The position numbers and the translations under genes were made by a program. A DNA stretch of 44,388 bases from Flavobacteriales bacterium (lineage in GTDB: Bacteria > Bacteroidota > Bacteroidia > Flavobacteriales > Flavobacteriaceae): the NCBI GenBank assembly GCA_027024205.1, contig JALVST010000011.1:9077-53464 (forward strand). Reading direction: 5' to 3'. Positions 1 to 8,162 of this stretch are shown in pieces. How positions within the stretch are numbered: the stretch's first letter is position 1; each line of letters starts with the position of its first letter. The notes under the pieces are model-generated. The model was given only the letters and a program-made list of their open reading frames with translations, was not told where the DNA came from and made no database searches.

Positions 1-517
1 GGAAAAACCGTGGCGGTATTATATTAGTTGAAAGTTGCACTTCGACAGGCTCAGTAACCTTAGTTGAAAGTTACGGTTCATAGCTTATCGCATTCTTTGA
101 TGATTGTTTTTTACTTCATACCGTATTTTTGTTTCATAAACTGAGGAAATGAGGATTTGTTCAGGTTCATTGAATAATCCGTTTTTTGATGATTGCTTGG
201 TATTATGAACCATATTGTTCGTTTTATGAATTGAGGATTTTTATTGATTTCAGATTTCAGATTTTCGATTTAGACATTGTGTGCAATGTCTCTATCCCGC
301 TCCCCCGACTTACGTCGGAGGCACGGGACGTCGCTGCGCTCCGCTTGATACTTGATACTTGTTACTTACTTTCACCTCCCCTATACTTCTAAAATCGATA
401 TTTATTAATCTGTGTCCATTATTCATCAATTCATCAAAAATAATAAAGATTTCTCGTCACTCCTTCGTCGTTCTGGCGAAATGATACTACAAACAATTTT
501 CTCAGTTCATCAACTCA
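1..517. repeat. Repeat-rich intergenic flank, no gene
   Basis: No convincing coding region is seen here. The 13-bp word TTAGTTGAAAGTT occurs at 24-36 and again at 60-72, bracketing a copy of the CTTCGACAGGCTCAG-type repeat at 38-60. A GC-rich island near 297-345 contains the hairpin CCGAC-TTAC-GTCGG (305-318). Low-complexity runs built from words such as TTGATACTTGTTACT (about 346-372) and TTCATCAACTCATCAG (about 505-530) follow. A copy of a second repeat (TCTCGTCACTCCTTCGTCG) lies at 448-485. All these words recur elsewhere in the window between genes. A 68-codon frame at 186-392 runs across the low-complexity sequence and is judged spurious. Confidence 0.7.
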
Positions 518-1966
518 TCAGTTCATCAACTCTCCAAATAACGTTGCCGAAGTACAATCATTAATTGTTACTTGCACCAAATCACCGGGTTTTTCTTTTC
601 CTGTTTTTTCAAAAATCACGACAGCATTTTGTGAATTACGACCCATCCAATGTTTGTCGGATTTTTTTGAATTATCTTCAATCAACACTTCGACTTGCTT
701 ACCTATAAATTGTTGCATGCGGTACAAACTGTGTTCTTGCTGTTTGTCAATAATTTCACGTAATCGACGTAACTTAACATGATGTGGCACATCGTCAGAT
801 AGTTTTTTGGCCCCCAAAGTACCGGGACGTACAGAGTAAGCAAACATAAAGCCAAAATCGTATTTGACATAATCCATTAGATCAAGTGTAGCTTGATGAT
901 CTTCTTCGGTTTCAGTACTGAATCCGGCAATCATATCGTGTGATATAGCCACATCGGGAATATATTTTCTGATAGCATCAATGGTTTTTTTATATTGCGC
1001 CACCGTATGTTTACGGTTCATCAATTTTAATATCCGGTCACTACCCGATTGAACCGGTAAATGAATATGCTTGGCAATATTAGGATGTTTGGCCATCGTC
1101 TTAATCACATTCAAACTGAAATCTTGCGGATTGGAAGTGGAAAACCGGATACGCATTCCCGGAAAACGGGTCGCTACCATGTCCAAAAGAGCGGCAAAAT
1201 CGACGGCATTTTTTTTAATCTCTTCCGGTTGTTTGTCAAAATCCTTTTTCAATCCGCCACCATACCACAAATAACTATCGACATTTTGTCCCAACAAGGT
1301 TACTTCTTTAAAACCTTTGTCTTGTAAAACTTCTATTTCATGCAAAATACTTTCGGGGTTGCGACTACGCTCCCGTCCGCGGGTGAAAGGAACTACACAA
1401 AACGTACACATATTGTCACAGCCACGCGTGATAGATACAAATGCCGATACACTATTGCTGTTTAACCGCACAGGTTCTATATCAGCGTAAGTTTCATCTT
1501 TACTCAACAATACATTAACCGCTTTGCGTCCATCTTCCAATTCGTTTATCAAATTGGGTAAATCGCGATAAGCATCCGGTCCAACTACCAAATCAACCAA
1601 TTGTTCCTCTTCCAAAATCTTTTCTTTAAGCCGTTCGGCCATGCAACCCATCAAACCTATTCTGGTCTGCGGTTTATTCTTTTTAAGTTTGTTAAAATGT
1701 TTTAACCGGTTGCGAACGGTCGTTTCGGCTTTTTCACGTATAGAACAAGTATTGATTAATACCAAATCGGCTTCGTCCAAATTGTCTGTCGTATTAAATC
1801 CTTGCTTTAAAAGGATGGAAGCCACAATCTCTGAATCGTTTATATTCATCTGACAGCCATAACTTTCTATATAAACTTTTTTGGTATTCTCAGGTGCTTG
1901 AAAATACTTTGTAGTGCCACCTTGTAAATTTTCGTCAATCTTTTTAAGTATATCGTTTTGGTTCAT
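518..1966 (-). CDS. miaB: tRNA-2-methylthio-N6-dimethylallyladenosine synthase MiaB
   Basis: Radical SAM methylthiotransferase that adds the 2-methylthio group to N6-isopentenyladenosine at position 37 of tRNAs reading UNN codons; cytoplasmic. The 482-residue length is normal for MiaB. The N-terminal UPF0004 domain carries three cluster cysteines at C38 (in YGCQMN), C74 (NTCS) and C108 (GCMAE). The radical SAM motif C183xxxC187xxC190 lies in RGCDNMCTFC. The last 70 or so residues form the TRAM RNA-binding domain. The YGCQMN and SRNPESI-type motifs fit MiaB rather than MtaB or RimO. A TATCTTTG -7 element on the minus strand (1999-2006) lies 32 bp before the ATG and supports this start. It is transcribed alone, and no terminator was recognised at its 3' end. 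Confidence 0.96.
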   Translation of the reverse strand: MNQNDILKKIDENLQGGTTKYFQAPENTKKVYIESYGCQMNINDSEIVASILLKQGFNTTDNLDEADLVLINTCSIREKAETTVRNRLKHFNKLKKNKPQTRIGLMGCMAERLKEKILEEEQLVDLVVGPDAYRDLPNLINELEDGRKAVNVLLSKDETYADIEPVRLNSNSVSAFVSITRGCDNMCTFCVVPFTRGRERSRNPESILHEIEVLQDKGFKEVTLLGQNVDSYLWYGGGLKKDFDKQPEEIKKNAVDFAALLDMVATRFPGMRIRFSTSNPQDFSLNVIKTMAKHPNIAKHIHLPVQSGSDRILKLMNRKHTVAQYKKTIDAIRKYIPDVAISHDMIAGFSTETEEDHQATLDLMDYVKYDFGFMFAYSVRPGTLGAKKLSDDVPHHVKLRRLREIIDKQQEHSLYRMQQFIGKQVEVLIEDNSKKSDKHWMGRNSQNAVVIFEKTGKEKPGDLVQVTINDCTSATLFGELMN

Positions 1967-1998
1967 CCTGTTGGTTTATGATTGTAATTTTTGTAGCG

Positions 1999-2006
1999 CA
2001 AAGATA
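1999..2006 (-). promoter_or_regulatory. Putative miaB promoter, -7 element TATCTTTG
   Basis: The plus strand reads CAAAGATA, giving TATCTTTG on the minus strand, a full match to the Bacteroidota TAnnTTTG consensus. Transcription would begin near 1993, leaving a leader of about 27 nt before the miaB ATG at 1966. No well-spaced -33 TTTG was found. Confidence 0.5.
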
Positions 2007-2015
2007 AAATTTATT

Positions 2016-2238
2016 CTACAAACAGGACGCCCTATGGAGCTCAATGGTATTTTTTTATTGTATTTATCTACAAACAGGACGCTTTTGTAGGGCTCAAAGG
2101 AGTTTTCTTATTGTTTCGTTACAAAGATATTACCCCTACGGGGCTCAAAGGGGTTTTCTATTCTCTACATCTTATGTGGTTCAAAAAAGGCTGAAATCAA
2201 ATAATGTCGCCTAATGTCGCTCCAACAGGGCTCAATAA
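2016..2238. repeat. Tandem-like cluster of five diverged 'GGGGCTCAAAGG' repeats
   Basis: Five related segments begin at about 2016, 2068, 2121, 2165 and 2212, so they recur roughly every 44-53 bp. The shared core runs from CTACAAACAGGACGC or a variant to GGGCTCAAAGG, as in 2068-2100 and 2121-2151. The first two copies share CTACAAACAGGACGC exactly, while later copies have drifted. A further isolated copy is at about 8305-8331, upstream of radC. It fills the divergent gap between miaB and iorA, and no gene was found in 1967-2410. Confidence 0.7.
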
Positions 2239-2410
2239 TATAATTTTATTTTTTATCTACAATAATTTCCGGTAGAGACGCACAGTTTATGCATCTCTAC
2301 GTTTGGTTGTTAAAAATCCAAAAAAATCATCCGGTTAAAAAATCCAAAAAAATTATAAAAATAAGCTATTTTTTTCTTATCTTTATCCGGTATTCTGAAA
2401 AACAAATTTT

Positions 2411-4027
2411 ATGCAAAAAATACTTCTCGGAAATGAGGCGATAGCGCAGGGTGCCATCGATGCCGGATTATCCGGTGCTTACGGTTATCCTGGCACGCCT
2501 TCTACCGAAATCATTGAATATATAAAGAAACAACCGGAAACTAAAGCCGGAAAAATTAAAGCCCATTGGTCCACCAACGAAAAAGTGGCTATGGAAGAAG
2601 CTCTTGGAATGTCTTTTGCCGGTAAACGGGCTATCGTTACAATGAAACATGTCGGACTGAATGTAGCTGCCGATGCTTTTATCAATATGGCTATTTCGGG
2701 TATCAACGGCGGATTGGTTGTCGTTGTAGCAGATGACCCGTCGCAACATTCGTCGCAAAACGAACAAGACAGCCGTTTTTACGGAAAATTTGCCATGGTA
2801 CCTATCTTGGAACCGAGTAATCAACAGGAAGCTTACGATATGATGAAATATGCTTTCGAACTGTCTGAAAAAACACAATTACCTGTTTTGTTCCGTTCTG
2901 TAACCCGTTTATCCCATTCCCGAGCCAATATAGAAGTGAAAGACAAACGTAAACAAAATACGTTAAATCTACTGGACGATACCCAGCGGTTTGCTTTGAT
3001 ACCTTCTTTTGCCAAAATCCAATACCGCGGTTTGATTGAAAAACAAAAGGAATTGGAACAAATAGCAGAAAATTCCCTATGGAACAACTATATCGAAGGG
3101 ACGGATAAATCTCTCGGTATTATCGCTTCGGGAATTGCCATTAATTATCTATTGGAAAATTTTCCCGGAGGCGTTCCTTACGACGTCTTGAAAGTCAGTC
3201 ATTATCCGTTACCGAAAGAGCAAGTAAGAAAAATGTTTGACCGGACCGATAAAATATTGGTTTTGGAAGAGGGCTATCCGTTTATAGAAGAGATGATTAG
3301 CGACTATCTGGGCAGGGAACAAAAAGTTACAGGTAGATTGACCGGAAACATTCCTCGAACAGGCGAACTCAACCCGAATATCGTGGCTTACACCCTCGGA
3401 TTGGAAGATAAAATTGACGAGGATATACCGGAAATTGTTGCCGGACGACCGCCGCAATTATGTCCGGGATGCGGTCATATCGATTTGTATGAAGAGCTCA
3501 ACGATATCATTCCCGAAATAGGCGATGACAGAGTCTTTTCGGATATCGGTTGTTATTCGTTAGGCGTTTTGGAACCTTACGAAAGTATTGATACCCTGAT
3601 AGATATGGGGGCTTCTATCCCCATGGCCAAAGGGGCCGCAGATGCTGGACTTTTACCGGCTATTGCCGTTATCGGTGATTCCACTTTTACACATTCGGGT
3701 ATGACAGGCTTGTTGAGCGCTATCTGGGATAATTCGCCTATTACAGTTATTATTTCCGATAATTCGGCTGTCGCCATGACCGGCGCACAACCCTCGGCAG
3801 CTATGGGCAAGCTTTATGATATTGGCAAAGGATTGGGCATAAAAGAAGAGCATATCAAAGTGATTATCCCGTTAAAAAAATATCACGATAAAAACGTGGA
3901 AATCATCAAAAAAGAATTGGATTATCAAGGCGTTTCGTTAATTATTGCACAACGTCCCTGTGTGACTATGTCCAATGAAAAAAAAGATTTGGCCAGGAAA
4001 TTCAATACGTTTGAACCTAGCTATTAA
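2411..4027 (+). CDS. iorA: Indolepyruvate ferredoxin oxidoreductase alpha subunit, lacking the C-terminal ferredoxin domain
   Basis: Thiamine-pyrophosphate subunit that, with IorB, oxidatively decarboxylates aryl 2-oxo acids (or aryl acyl-CoAs in reverse) with ferredoxin as electron partner. The N-terminal pyrimidine-binding domain starts with GNEAIAQGAIDAG and GYPGTPSTEI. The TPP-binding half contains CPGCGHIDLYEEL and GDSTFTHSGM near residues 350-440. The family usually has about 600-650 residues, ending with a domain that binds two [4Fe-4S] clusters. This protein has 538 residues and stops soon after the RPCVTM segment, with no CxxCxxC array. Electrons must therefore leave by another route. 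iorB follows after a 199-bp repeat-bearing gap. Substrate is not determined by the sequence. Confidence 0.88.
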   Translation: MQKILLGNEAIAQGAIDAGLSGAYGYPGTPSTEIIEYIKKQPETKAGKIKAHWSTNEKVAMEEALGMSFAGKRAIVTMKHVGLNVAADAFINMAISGINGGLVVVVADDPSQHSSQNEQDSRFYGKFAMVPILEPSNQQEAYDMMKYAFELSEKTQLPVLFRSVTRLSHSRANIEVKDKRKQNTLNLLDDTQRFALIPSFAKIQYRGLIEKQKELEQIAENSLWNNYIEGTDKSLGIIASGIAINYLLENFPGGVPYDVLKVSHYPLPKEQVRKMFDRTDKILVLEEGYPFIEEMISDYLGREQKVTGRLTGNIPRTGELNPNIVAYTLGLEDKIDEDIPEIVAGRPPQLCPGCGHIDLYEELNDIIPEIGDDRVFSDIGCYSLGVLEPYESIDTLIDMGASIPMAKGAADAGLLPAIAVIGDSTFTHSGMTGLLSAIWDNSPITVIISDNSAVAMTGAQPSAAMGKLYDIGKGLGIKEEHIKVIIPLKKYHDKNVEIIKKELDYQGVSLIIAQRPCVTMSNEKKDLARKFNTFEPSY

Positions 4028-4226
4028 TTGAGTTGAAAGTAGAGACAAATTGCATTGGTAGGGACATAAATGAGATTTAACACCGGTCACTTCGATACGA
4101 TTTTCTCCTACGTTGAAAATCACTCAGTGACCTGCATTGGTAAGTAACTGAGTATCACGACGAAGGAGTGATGTGTCGAAGTGACCAGCATTAAATAACC
4201 AGTTAACCATTTCATCTATTAAAAAA
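4028..4226. repeat. Intergenic inverted repeat between iorA and iorB
   Basis: GGTCACTTCGA at 4085-4095 is matched by its exact reverse complement TCGAAGTGACC at 4176-4186, an 11-bp inverted pair about 100 bp across. The interior contains ACTCAGTGACC (4123-4133) and GACGAAGGAGTGAT (4159-4172). It belongs to the dispersed repeat family also found at 38-60, 6333-6386, 21883-21928, 25289-25312 and 34075-34116. Its position inside a two-subunit gene pair means any transcript through iorA and iorB must cross it. Confidence 0.7.
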
Positions 4227-4805
4227 ATGAAAAAAGACATTATCATATCAGGCGTTGGCGGTCAAGGGATTTTGACCATTTCTGCCATTTTGGATACAGC
4301 GGCCTTAGAAAGCAGCTATAACGTCAAACAATCGGAAGTGCACGGAATGAGTCAACGCGGCGGGGCTGTACAAGCACATGTCCGTATATCTGACAAACCC
4401 ATTTATTCGGATTTGATACCCAAAGGAAAAGCCGACTTGATTTTATCAGTCGAACCGATGGAACTGTTACGGTATTTACCTTATCTGCATCCGGACGGTT
4501 ATTTGGTAACCGATATCAATCCGTTTAAAAACATTCCGGATTATCCTGATGAAACAGACTTAAGAAAACAAATCGAACAGTTTCCGCATCATCGTATTGT
4601 AGATGCCCGCACTTTAGCCAAACGGGCCGGTAATTTCAGGGCAGCCAATATCGTAATGATTGGGGCCGTTTCAGACTTACTGCCTTTTGATGACGAATTA
4701 CTCAAAAAAGTAATTAGCGATTTGTTTCAACGCAAAGGCGACCGTATTGTCCAAATGAACCTAGATGCTTTTGAATTGGGAAAAAATGCTATTTTGGTTA
4801 GTTAA
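4227..4805 (+). CDS. iorB: Indolepyruvate ferredoxin oxidoreductase beta subunit
   Basis: Gamma-type subunit of the 2-oxoacid:ferredoxin oxidoreductase family and partner of IorA. The 192-residue length is typical for IorB. The protein opens with ISGVGGQGILT, the nucleotide-binding glycine motif of the family, and has the highly conserved GMSQRGGAVQAHVR near residues 46-60. The interior LILSVEPMELLRYLPYL also fits IorB. It lies on the same strand as iorA, which supports the pairing, although the 199-bp gap is unusually long for two subunits. The next gene starts 12 bp after its stop, so the two are probably co-transcribed. Confidence 0.9.
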   Translation: MKKDIIISGVGGQGILTISAILDTAALESSYNVKQSEVHGMSQRGGAVQAHVRISDKPIYSDLIPKGKADLILSVEPMELLRYLPYLHPDGYLVTDINPFKNIPDYPDETDLRKQIEQFPHHRIVDARTLAKRAGNFRAANIVMIGAVSDLLPFDDELLKKVISDLFQRKGDRIVQMNLDAFELGKNAILVS

Positions 4806-4816
4806 TTTTACTTATC

Positions 4817-5266
4817 ATGAAACTCAAAACTTTATTTATTACGATATTCATAGTGGGGGTATATTCTTGCAGTCAAAAAGATCAAATTGATTGTTCCAAC
4901 AGGGTGATTGAAGTCAAACATCTTGAAACCGAATACGGTTGTACAAATGTAGATATTAATTTGTCCGATGCCTATATGATTATCCGTAACGCATCGGATT
5001 ATTCTCAATATGTCATTGCCAATTGTCAAACAAATATTGATTTTAATACGTATGATTTGGTTATCGGGAAAAAGGGATTGCCAAACGGACTTGATACAAT
5101 TAAATACAAACTGGTAGAAAACTGTGAAACATGCAATCAAAATTTAAAAATTACTTTTGATTTGAGCGATACCACAGAAGCGCCTAATGTAACATACAAT
5201 GCACTCATTCCCAAACTTGAAGAAAATCAAGACTTTAATGTAGAAATTATTGTTAATCAGCCTTAA
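4817..5266 (+). CDS. Small secreted lipoprotein of unknown function
   Basis: I do not recognise the family. The 149-residue protein starts with a lipoprotein signal peptide; the hydrophobic stretch TLFITIFIVGVYSC ends at lipobox Cys18. Several further cysteines (in QIDCSN, YGCTN, ANCQTN and NCETCNQN) suggest disulfide bonds in an envelope protein. The end of the protein looks like a beta-sandwich, but no named domain is evident. It follows iorB by 11 bp and is probably transcribed with it. Its stop codon lies only 5 bp from that of the convergent glycoside hydrolase gene. Confidence 0.75.
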   Translation: MKLKTLFITIFIVGVYSCSQKDQIDCSNRVIEVKHLETEYGCTNVDINLSDAYMIIRNASDYSQYVIANCQTNIDFNTYDLVIGKKGLPNGLDTIKYKLVENCETCNQNLKITFDLSDTTEAPNVTYNALIPKLEENQDFNVEIIVNQP

Positions 5267-5271
5267 TATCT

Positions 5272-6255
5272 TCAATTTCCTTGTGTTTTTTCCTCAAAAA
5301 ATTCATAAGCATCAACGACATCTAAAAAACAACCGTCAAACCCGGCATCTATAACTTTTTTGATATAGGAATTACTATTGCCGTAAATGATTTTTTGCCA
5401 ATCTTTTTCCCAATAACGGACTTTGTAATTGCCCGGCCAATCCTGGTTTTCTTCATCCAACCAAATAGGTTGGTCATTTAGCCATTGCGACTGCCAATAA
5501 TAACGATAATCTTCGGCTTCTCCAATGGAAACATAAGCAATCAATAAACGCTTACCGCCATTTGATTTATATCGTATTTGGGACAAATCTTGAGAAGTAA
5601 GGGATTGGTTTTGGTAAAATAAATCCATAATAACCACATCGTAATTTGTCGCAGCTATACTTTGAAGCAAATGTTGTTTGTGTGTAAAATTTTGATAATT
5701 AATTAAATACAAATAATTTCCGGCTTGTGTTAAAGTATCTATATCATTAGAATTTTCATTTGGCACCGGCAATTGCGGTATTACATCCAGTTCGCGATGC
5801 GTAGCCGTAAAACCGATGTATCCATTGGCAGCAATACTGTCACGCGACATAATAATATGATCTTGCGAACTGCAATAATCAGTTATTAAAACCGTTTTAC
5901 CGGCCGCCTTAACTTTGTTAAGAAATTGTTTTAAATATTCTGTAACAGACGCCGGTGTCAGTATATCATTCGTATTATAACCGAAAAATAAATCTTCTTG
6001 TGATTGACCGTTAATAGCCTCCATATATTCTTGATGAATACCGGCATCCACTTCTCCGTTTACAGTCAATAATTCAACGCCGTTTTGAGGTATAACAATA
6101 AAACCGGAATTTACCGAACGGGCATAATCTCCGATATGAATGACAAAATCACGCATCTCCTCTTTAAAATCAATATTGTCATAAGTGTACCCCCTCTCGG
6201 TTTTTTTACACGAGAATAAACTTAAAACTATCAGTGGTAAAAGATACTTAAACAT
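5272..6255 (-). CDS. TM1410/MJ1477-type glycoside hydrolase lipoprotein
   Basis: Related to the endo-alpha-1,4-polygalactosaminidase (GH114-like) TIM-barrel family, so probably a glycan hydrolase on the outer face of a membrane. The signal peptide ends in LSLFSC with lipobox Cys16. Family segments include FIVIPQNGVELL near residue 55, LITDYCSSQD, DVVIMDLFYQ, RLLIAYVSIGEAEDYRYYW near 235-255, and GFDGCFLDVVDAYEFF near the C terminus, where the acidic residues would be catalytic. At 327 residues it looks complete. The substrate is unknown. A minus-strand TATCTTTG at 6277-6284 supports the ATG start with a leader of about 15 nt. Confidence 0.8.
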   Translation of the reverse strand: MFKYLLPLIVLSLFSCKKTERGYTYDNIDFKEEMRDFVIHIGDYARSVNSGFIVIPQNGVELLTVNGEVDAGIHQEYMEAINGQSQEDLFFGYNTNDILTPASVTEYLKQFLNKVKAAGKTVLITDYCSSQDHIIMSRDSIAANGYIGFTATHRELDVIPQLPVPNENSNDIDTLTQAGNYLYLINYQNFTHKQHLLQSIAATNYDVVIMDLFYQNQSLTSQDLSQIRYKSNGGKRLLIAYVSIGEAEDYRYYWQSQWLNDQPIWLDEENQDWPGNYKVRYWEKDWQKIIYGNSNSYIKKVIDAGFDGCFLDVVDAYEFFEEKTQGN

Positions 6256-6276
6256 TAGTAAGTTTGTTTGTTATGA

Positions 6277-6284
6277 CAAAGATA
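6277..6284 (-). promoter_or_regulatory. Putative promoter -7 element for the glycoside hydrolase gene
   Basis: The plus strand CAAAGATA gives TATCTTTG on the minus strand, a full TAnnTTTG match. It sits 22 bp upstream of the ATG at 6255. No well-spaced -33 TTTG was found. Confidence 0.5.
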
Positions 6285-6289
6285 GTATA

Positions 6290-6461
6290 TTTTGATGAAC
6301 TGAGGAATTGATGAATTGAGGAGTGAGGAGTAGGTCACTGAGTGTCCCGTCACGACGGAGAAGTGACGGGATGTATCGAAGTGACCGGGTTGATGAATTG
6401 AAGAAATGAGACGTAAAGCTAAAAAACATCAAAAAAGGTTGAAGTAATTATAAAAGCCTTG
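6290..6461. repeat. Intergenic low-complexity and hairpin repeat
   Basis: The run at 6292-6335 is built from GATGAACTGAGG / AATTGATGAATTGAGG words. It is followed by a member of the GGTCACT...AGTGACC family (6333-6386). Nested inside is the perfect hairpin CCCGTCAC (6346-6353) with GTGACGGG (6363-6370). No gene was found here. Confidence 0.7.
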
Positions 6462-6911
6462 TTAACGGTTATTGCCGGGACGTTTGCGAAATTCTATCAT
6501 CAACAAGCCCAAAACGGACATTATTGAAGCAAAAATTATTATCATATATGCATCATACGAGCGGGTATCCGCTATCCAAACAATAGATGCCACCACAAAC
6601 GGAAATGCATAAAAAATATAACTAAAATAACGGAGATGGTTTTTCCTGGCAATCAATTTTTCAAGCAACTTATAAGTTTGTACAATGATAACGACTATTA
6701 CCAACAAATAAACATACAAAATCAAAGCCGCTTGAAAATATTGTTTTTTAGATGATACACAATACCAGTCAAACAAGCAAGTTTGCGTATCCTTACTTAT
6801 TAAAACAATCGTTAAAGCCAGCAAATACAGTAGCACAGTATAAAAAGCATAAAAATAAAGTTTGTCTTTAAGCACTTTCTTTTTTTGATGATGTTCGAAT
6901 ATATTAGTCAT
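6462..6911 (-). CDS. Four-helix inner membrane protein of unknown function
   Basis: No named family was recognised. The 149-residue protein has a short charged N terminus (HHQKKKVLKDK) and four clear hydrophobic segments: about residues 19-40 (FYAFYTVLLYLLALTIVLI), 56-80 (AALILYVYLLVIVVIIV), 95-115 (YIFYAFPFVVASIVWI) and 122-142 (YMIIIFASIMSVLGLLMI). It ends in a basic tail. Two cysteines (TCLFDWYC) lie in the first loop and could form a disulfide. A minus-strand TATTTTTG at 6941-6948 suggests it can be transcribed separately from the thioesterase gene upstream. Confidence 0.7.
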   Translation of the reverse strand: MTNIFEHHQKKKVLKDKLYFYAFYTVLLYLLALTIVLISKDTQTCLFDWYCVSSKKQYFQAALILYVYLLVIVVIIVQTYKLLEKLIARKNHLRYFSYIFYAFPFVVASIVWIADTRSYDAYMIIIFASIMSVLGLLMIEFRKRPGNNR

Positions 6912-6940
6912 AATTATTTAGAATGATTTAAAATAACAAG

Positions 6941-6948
6941 CAAAAATA
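6941..6948 (-). promoter_or_regulatory. Putative promoter -7 element for the four-helix membrane protein
   Basis: The plus strand CAAAAATA gives TATTTTTG on the minus strand, which fits TAnnTTTG. It lies 30 bp upstream of the ATG at 6911, in the 66-bp gap after the thioesterase gene. Confidence 0.4.
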
Positions 6949-6977
6949 CATTTTATTTTTGAACGAATAGCGTTAAT

Positions 6978-7448
6978 TTATCTTTTCTTTTTCAAGACAT
7001 CACCCTTATTTTTCTTGACGAATGATTTTTTAAAATCTTCACTTTTCGGTATATGCTTTAATATTTCGAGAATGCTTTCAGGCAGGCCGGTCAATTTTCG
7101 TTTTTGTAAGTCAATCCAAGCGCCTTTGACTTTTATAATGGCTGACAAATCACCTTGATCGTTGAATACTTCATGACTAAATTCCCAACGCTCAAAATGT
7201 TCTGTTGCTGCAAACAACCACATATTAACCGTGATATCAGTTCCCATTTGTATTTCTTTTAAAAACTTTGTTTGCTCTTCAAACAAGACCGGTCCGATGT
7301 GTAGCCGGGCAAAATCGTCGAGTGACAGATTGTGTTCTTGAAAAAACCGCGCACGAACTTCGGCTGCATAATCACTGTAAGCCGAATGCCGCATATGTCT
7401 ATTTGGGTCAAAATTAGCCCAAATGGTTTTAAATTTTACTTGAAACAT
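6978..7448 (-). CDS. Acyl-CoA thioesterase, hot-dog fold (4HBT family)
   Basis: A 156-residue single hot-dog domain protein that probably hydrolyses acyl-CoA thioesters in the cytoplasm. The N-terminal segment TIWANFDPNRHMRHSAYSDY matches the 4-hydroxybenzoyl-CoA thioesterase pattern, with the likely catalytic Asp14 followed by NRHM. The central ITVNMWLF and WEFSHEVFNDQGDLSAIIKVKG strands are typical. The C terminus is unusually basic (KKSFVKKNKGDVLKKKR). It begins 33 bp after the radC stop on the same strand, so it is probably in an operon with radC. The natural acyl substrate cannot be told from the sequence. Confidence 0.85.
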   Translation of the reverse strand: MFQVKFKTIWANFDPNRHMRHSAYSDYAAEVRARFFQEHNLSLDDFARLHIGPVLFEEQTKFLKEIQMGTDITVNMWLFAATEHFERWEFSHEVFNDQGDLSAIIKVKGAWIDLQKRKLTGLPESILEILKHIPKSEDFKKSFVKKNKGDVLKKKR

Positions 7449-7481
7449 AGTTTATTTAGGATAAAAAATTTTATTAACAAA

Positions 7482-8162
7482 TTATAATTCATGATGATCA
7501 GCAAAACTGTAATAATCATGCCCAGCAACAATCAAATGATCCAACAAATTGATATCGAAATAATTAACCGCTTCTTTGATTTTACGGGTCAATTTTCTAT
7601 CCGATTCACTGGGACGCAAACTGCCCGACGGATGATTATGAGCCACGATAAAATCGGTCGCTTCCTTGTCAATCAAATTTTTCAACAGCATCCGGACATC
7701 AACCAAAGAATTGTCCAATCCGCCTTGGTGCAATTGTTTGACGTCTAAAACGGTATTCTTACGCATATAAATCACCCAAAATTCTTCAACGGATTTGTCT
7801 GACAGATTAGGTGACAATAAATCAAAAGCGTCCCGTGAACTTTTAACAGCTTTCCGTTCAAGCGCTTCTGTTAAATTACGCCGCCGCCCGATTTCCAATG
7901 CCGCAACAATACCGATAGCTTTGGCTTCGCCAATACCTTTATATTTCATCAAATCTTTAAGCGACAATTTGGCCAACTCGTGCCAATTATTACCGGTATC
8001 TTTTAAAATCCGCTGCGACAAAGCGACAGCAGACTCATCTCTGTTTCCCGAACCTATCAGGATGGCAATCAACTCGGCATCGGACAAAGCAGCTACGCCT
8101 TTGTGCAACAGTTTTTCTCGCGGACGGTCGTCTTTGGACCATTTGTTTATGGGGATTTTCAT
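7482..8162 (-). CDS. radC: RadC family JAB-domain protein (UPF0758)
   Basis: JAMM/MPN-type metalloprotein of uncertain function; despite its name, RadC is not a proven repair protein. The N-terminal helix-hairpin-helix region (LKYKGIGEAKAIGIVAA-type sequence near residues 70-90) precedes the JAMM domain. The metal ligands H175, H177 and D188 are visible in VAHNHPSGSLRPSESD. At 226 residues it is full length. It is the first gene of a probable operon with the thioesterase. A TAAATTTG motif on the minus strand at 8231-8238 gives a leader of about 60 nt that crosses a low-complexity GAGGAATTGAGG repeat. Confidence 0.92.
   Translation of the reverse strand: MKIPINKWSKDDRPREKLLHKGVAALSDAELIAILIGSGNRDESAVALSQRILKDTGNNWHELAKLSLKDLMKYKGIGEAKAIGIVAALEIGRRRNLTEALERKAVKSSRDAFDLLSPNLSDKSVEEFWVIYMRKNTVLDVKQLHQGGLDNSLVDVRMLLKNLIDKEATDFIVAHNHPSGSLRPSESDRKLTRKIKEAVNYFDINLLDHLIVAGHDYYSFADHHEL

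Noticed and set aside
186-392. 68-codon open frame in the left flank
   Set aside because: It runs through low-complexity and hairpin repeats, has no family match or promoter, and its composition follows the repeats.
2016-2238. CRISPR array
   Set aside because: Repeat units are imperfect, spacing varies, there are no conserved 25-40 bp repeats with unique spacers, and no cas genes are in the window.
2468-2878. 136-codon frame antisense to iorA
   Set aside because: Antisense shadow of a well-supported gene; its residues mirror iorA codons and show no domain.
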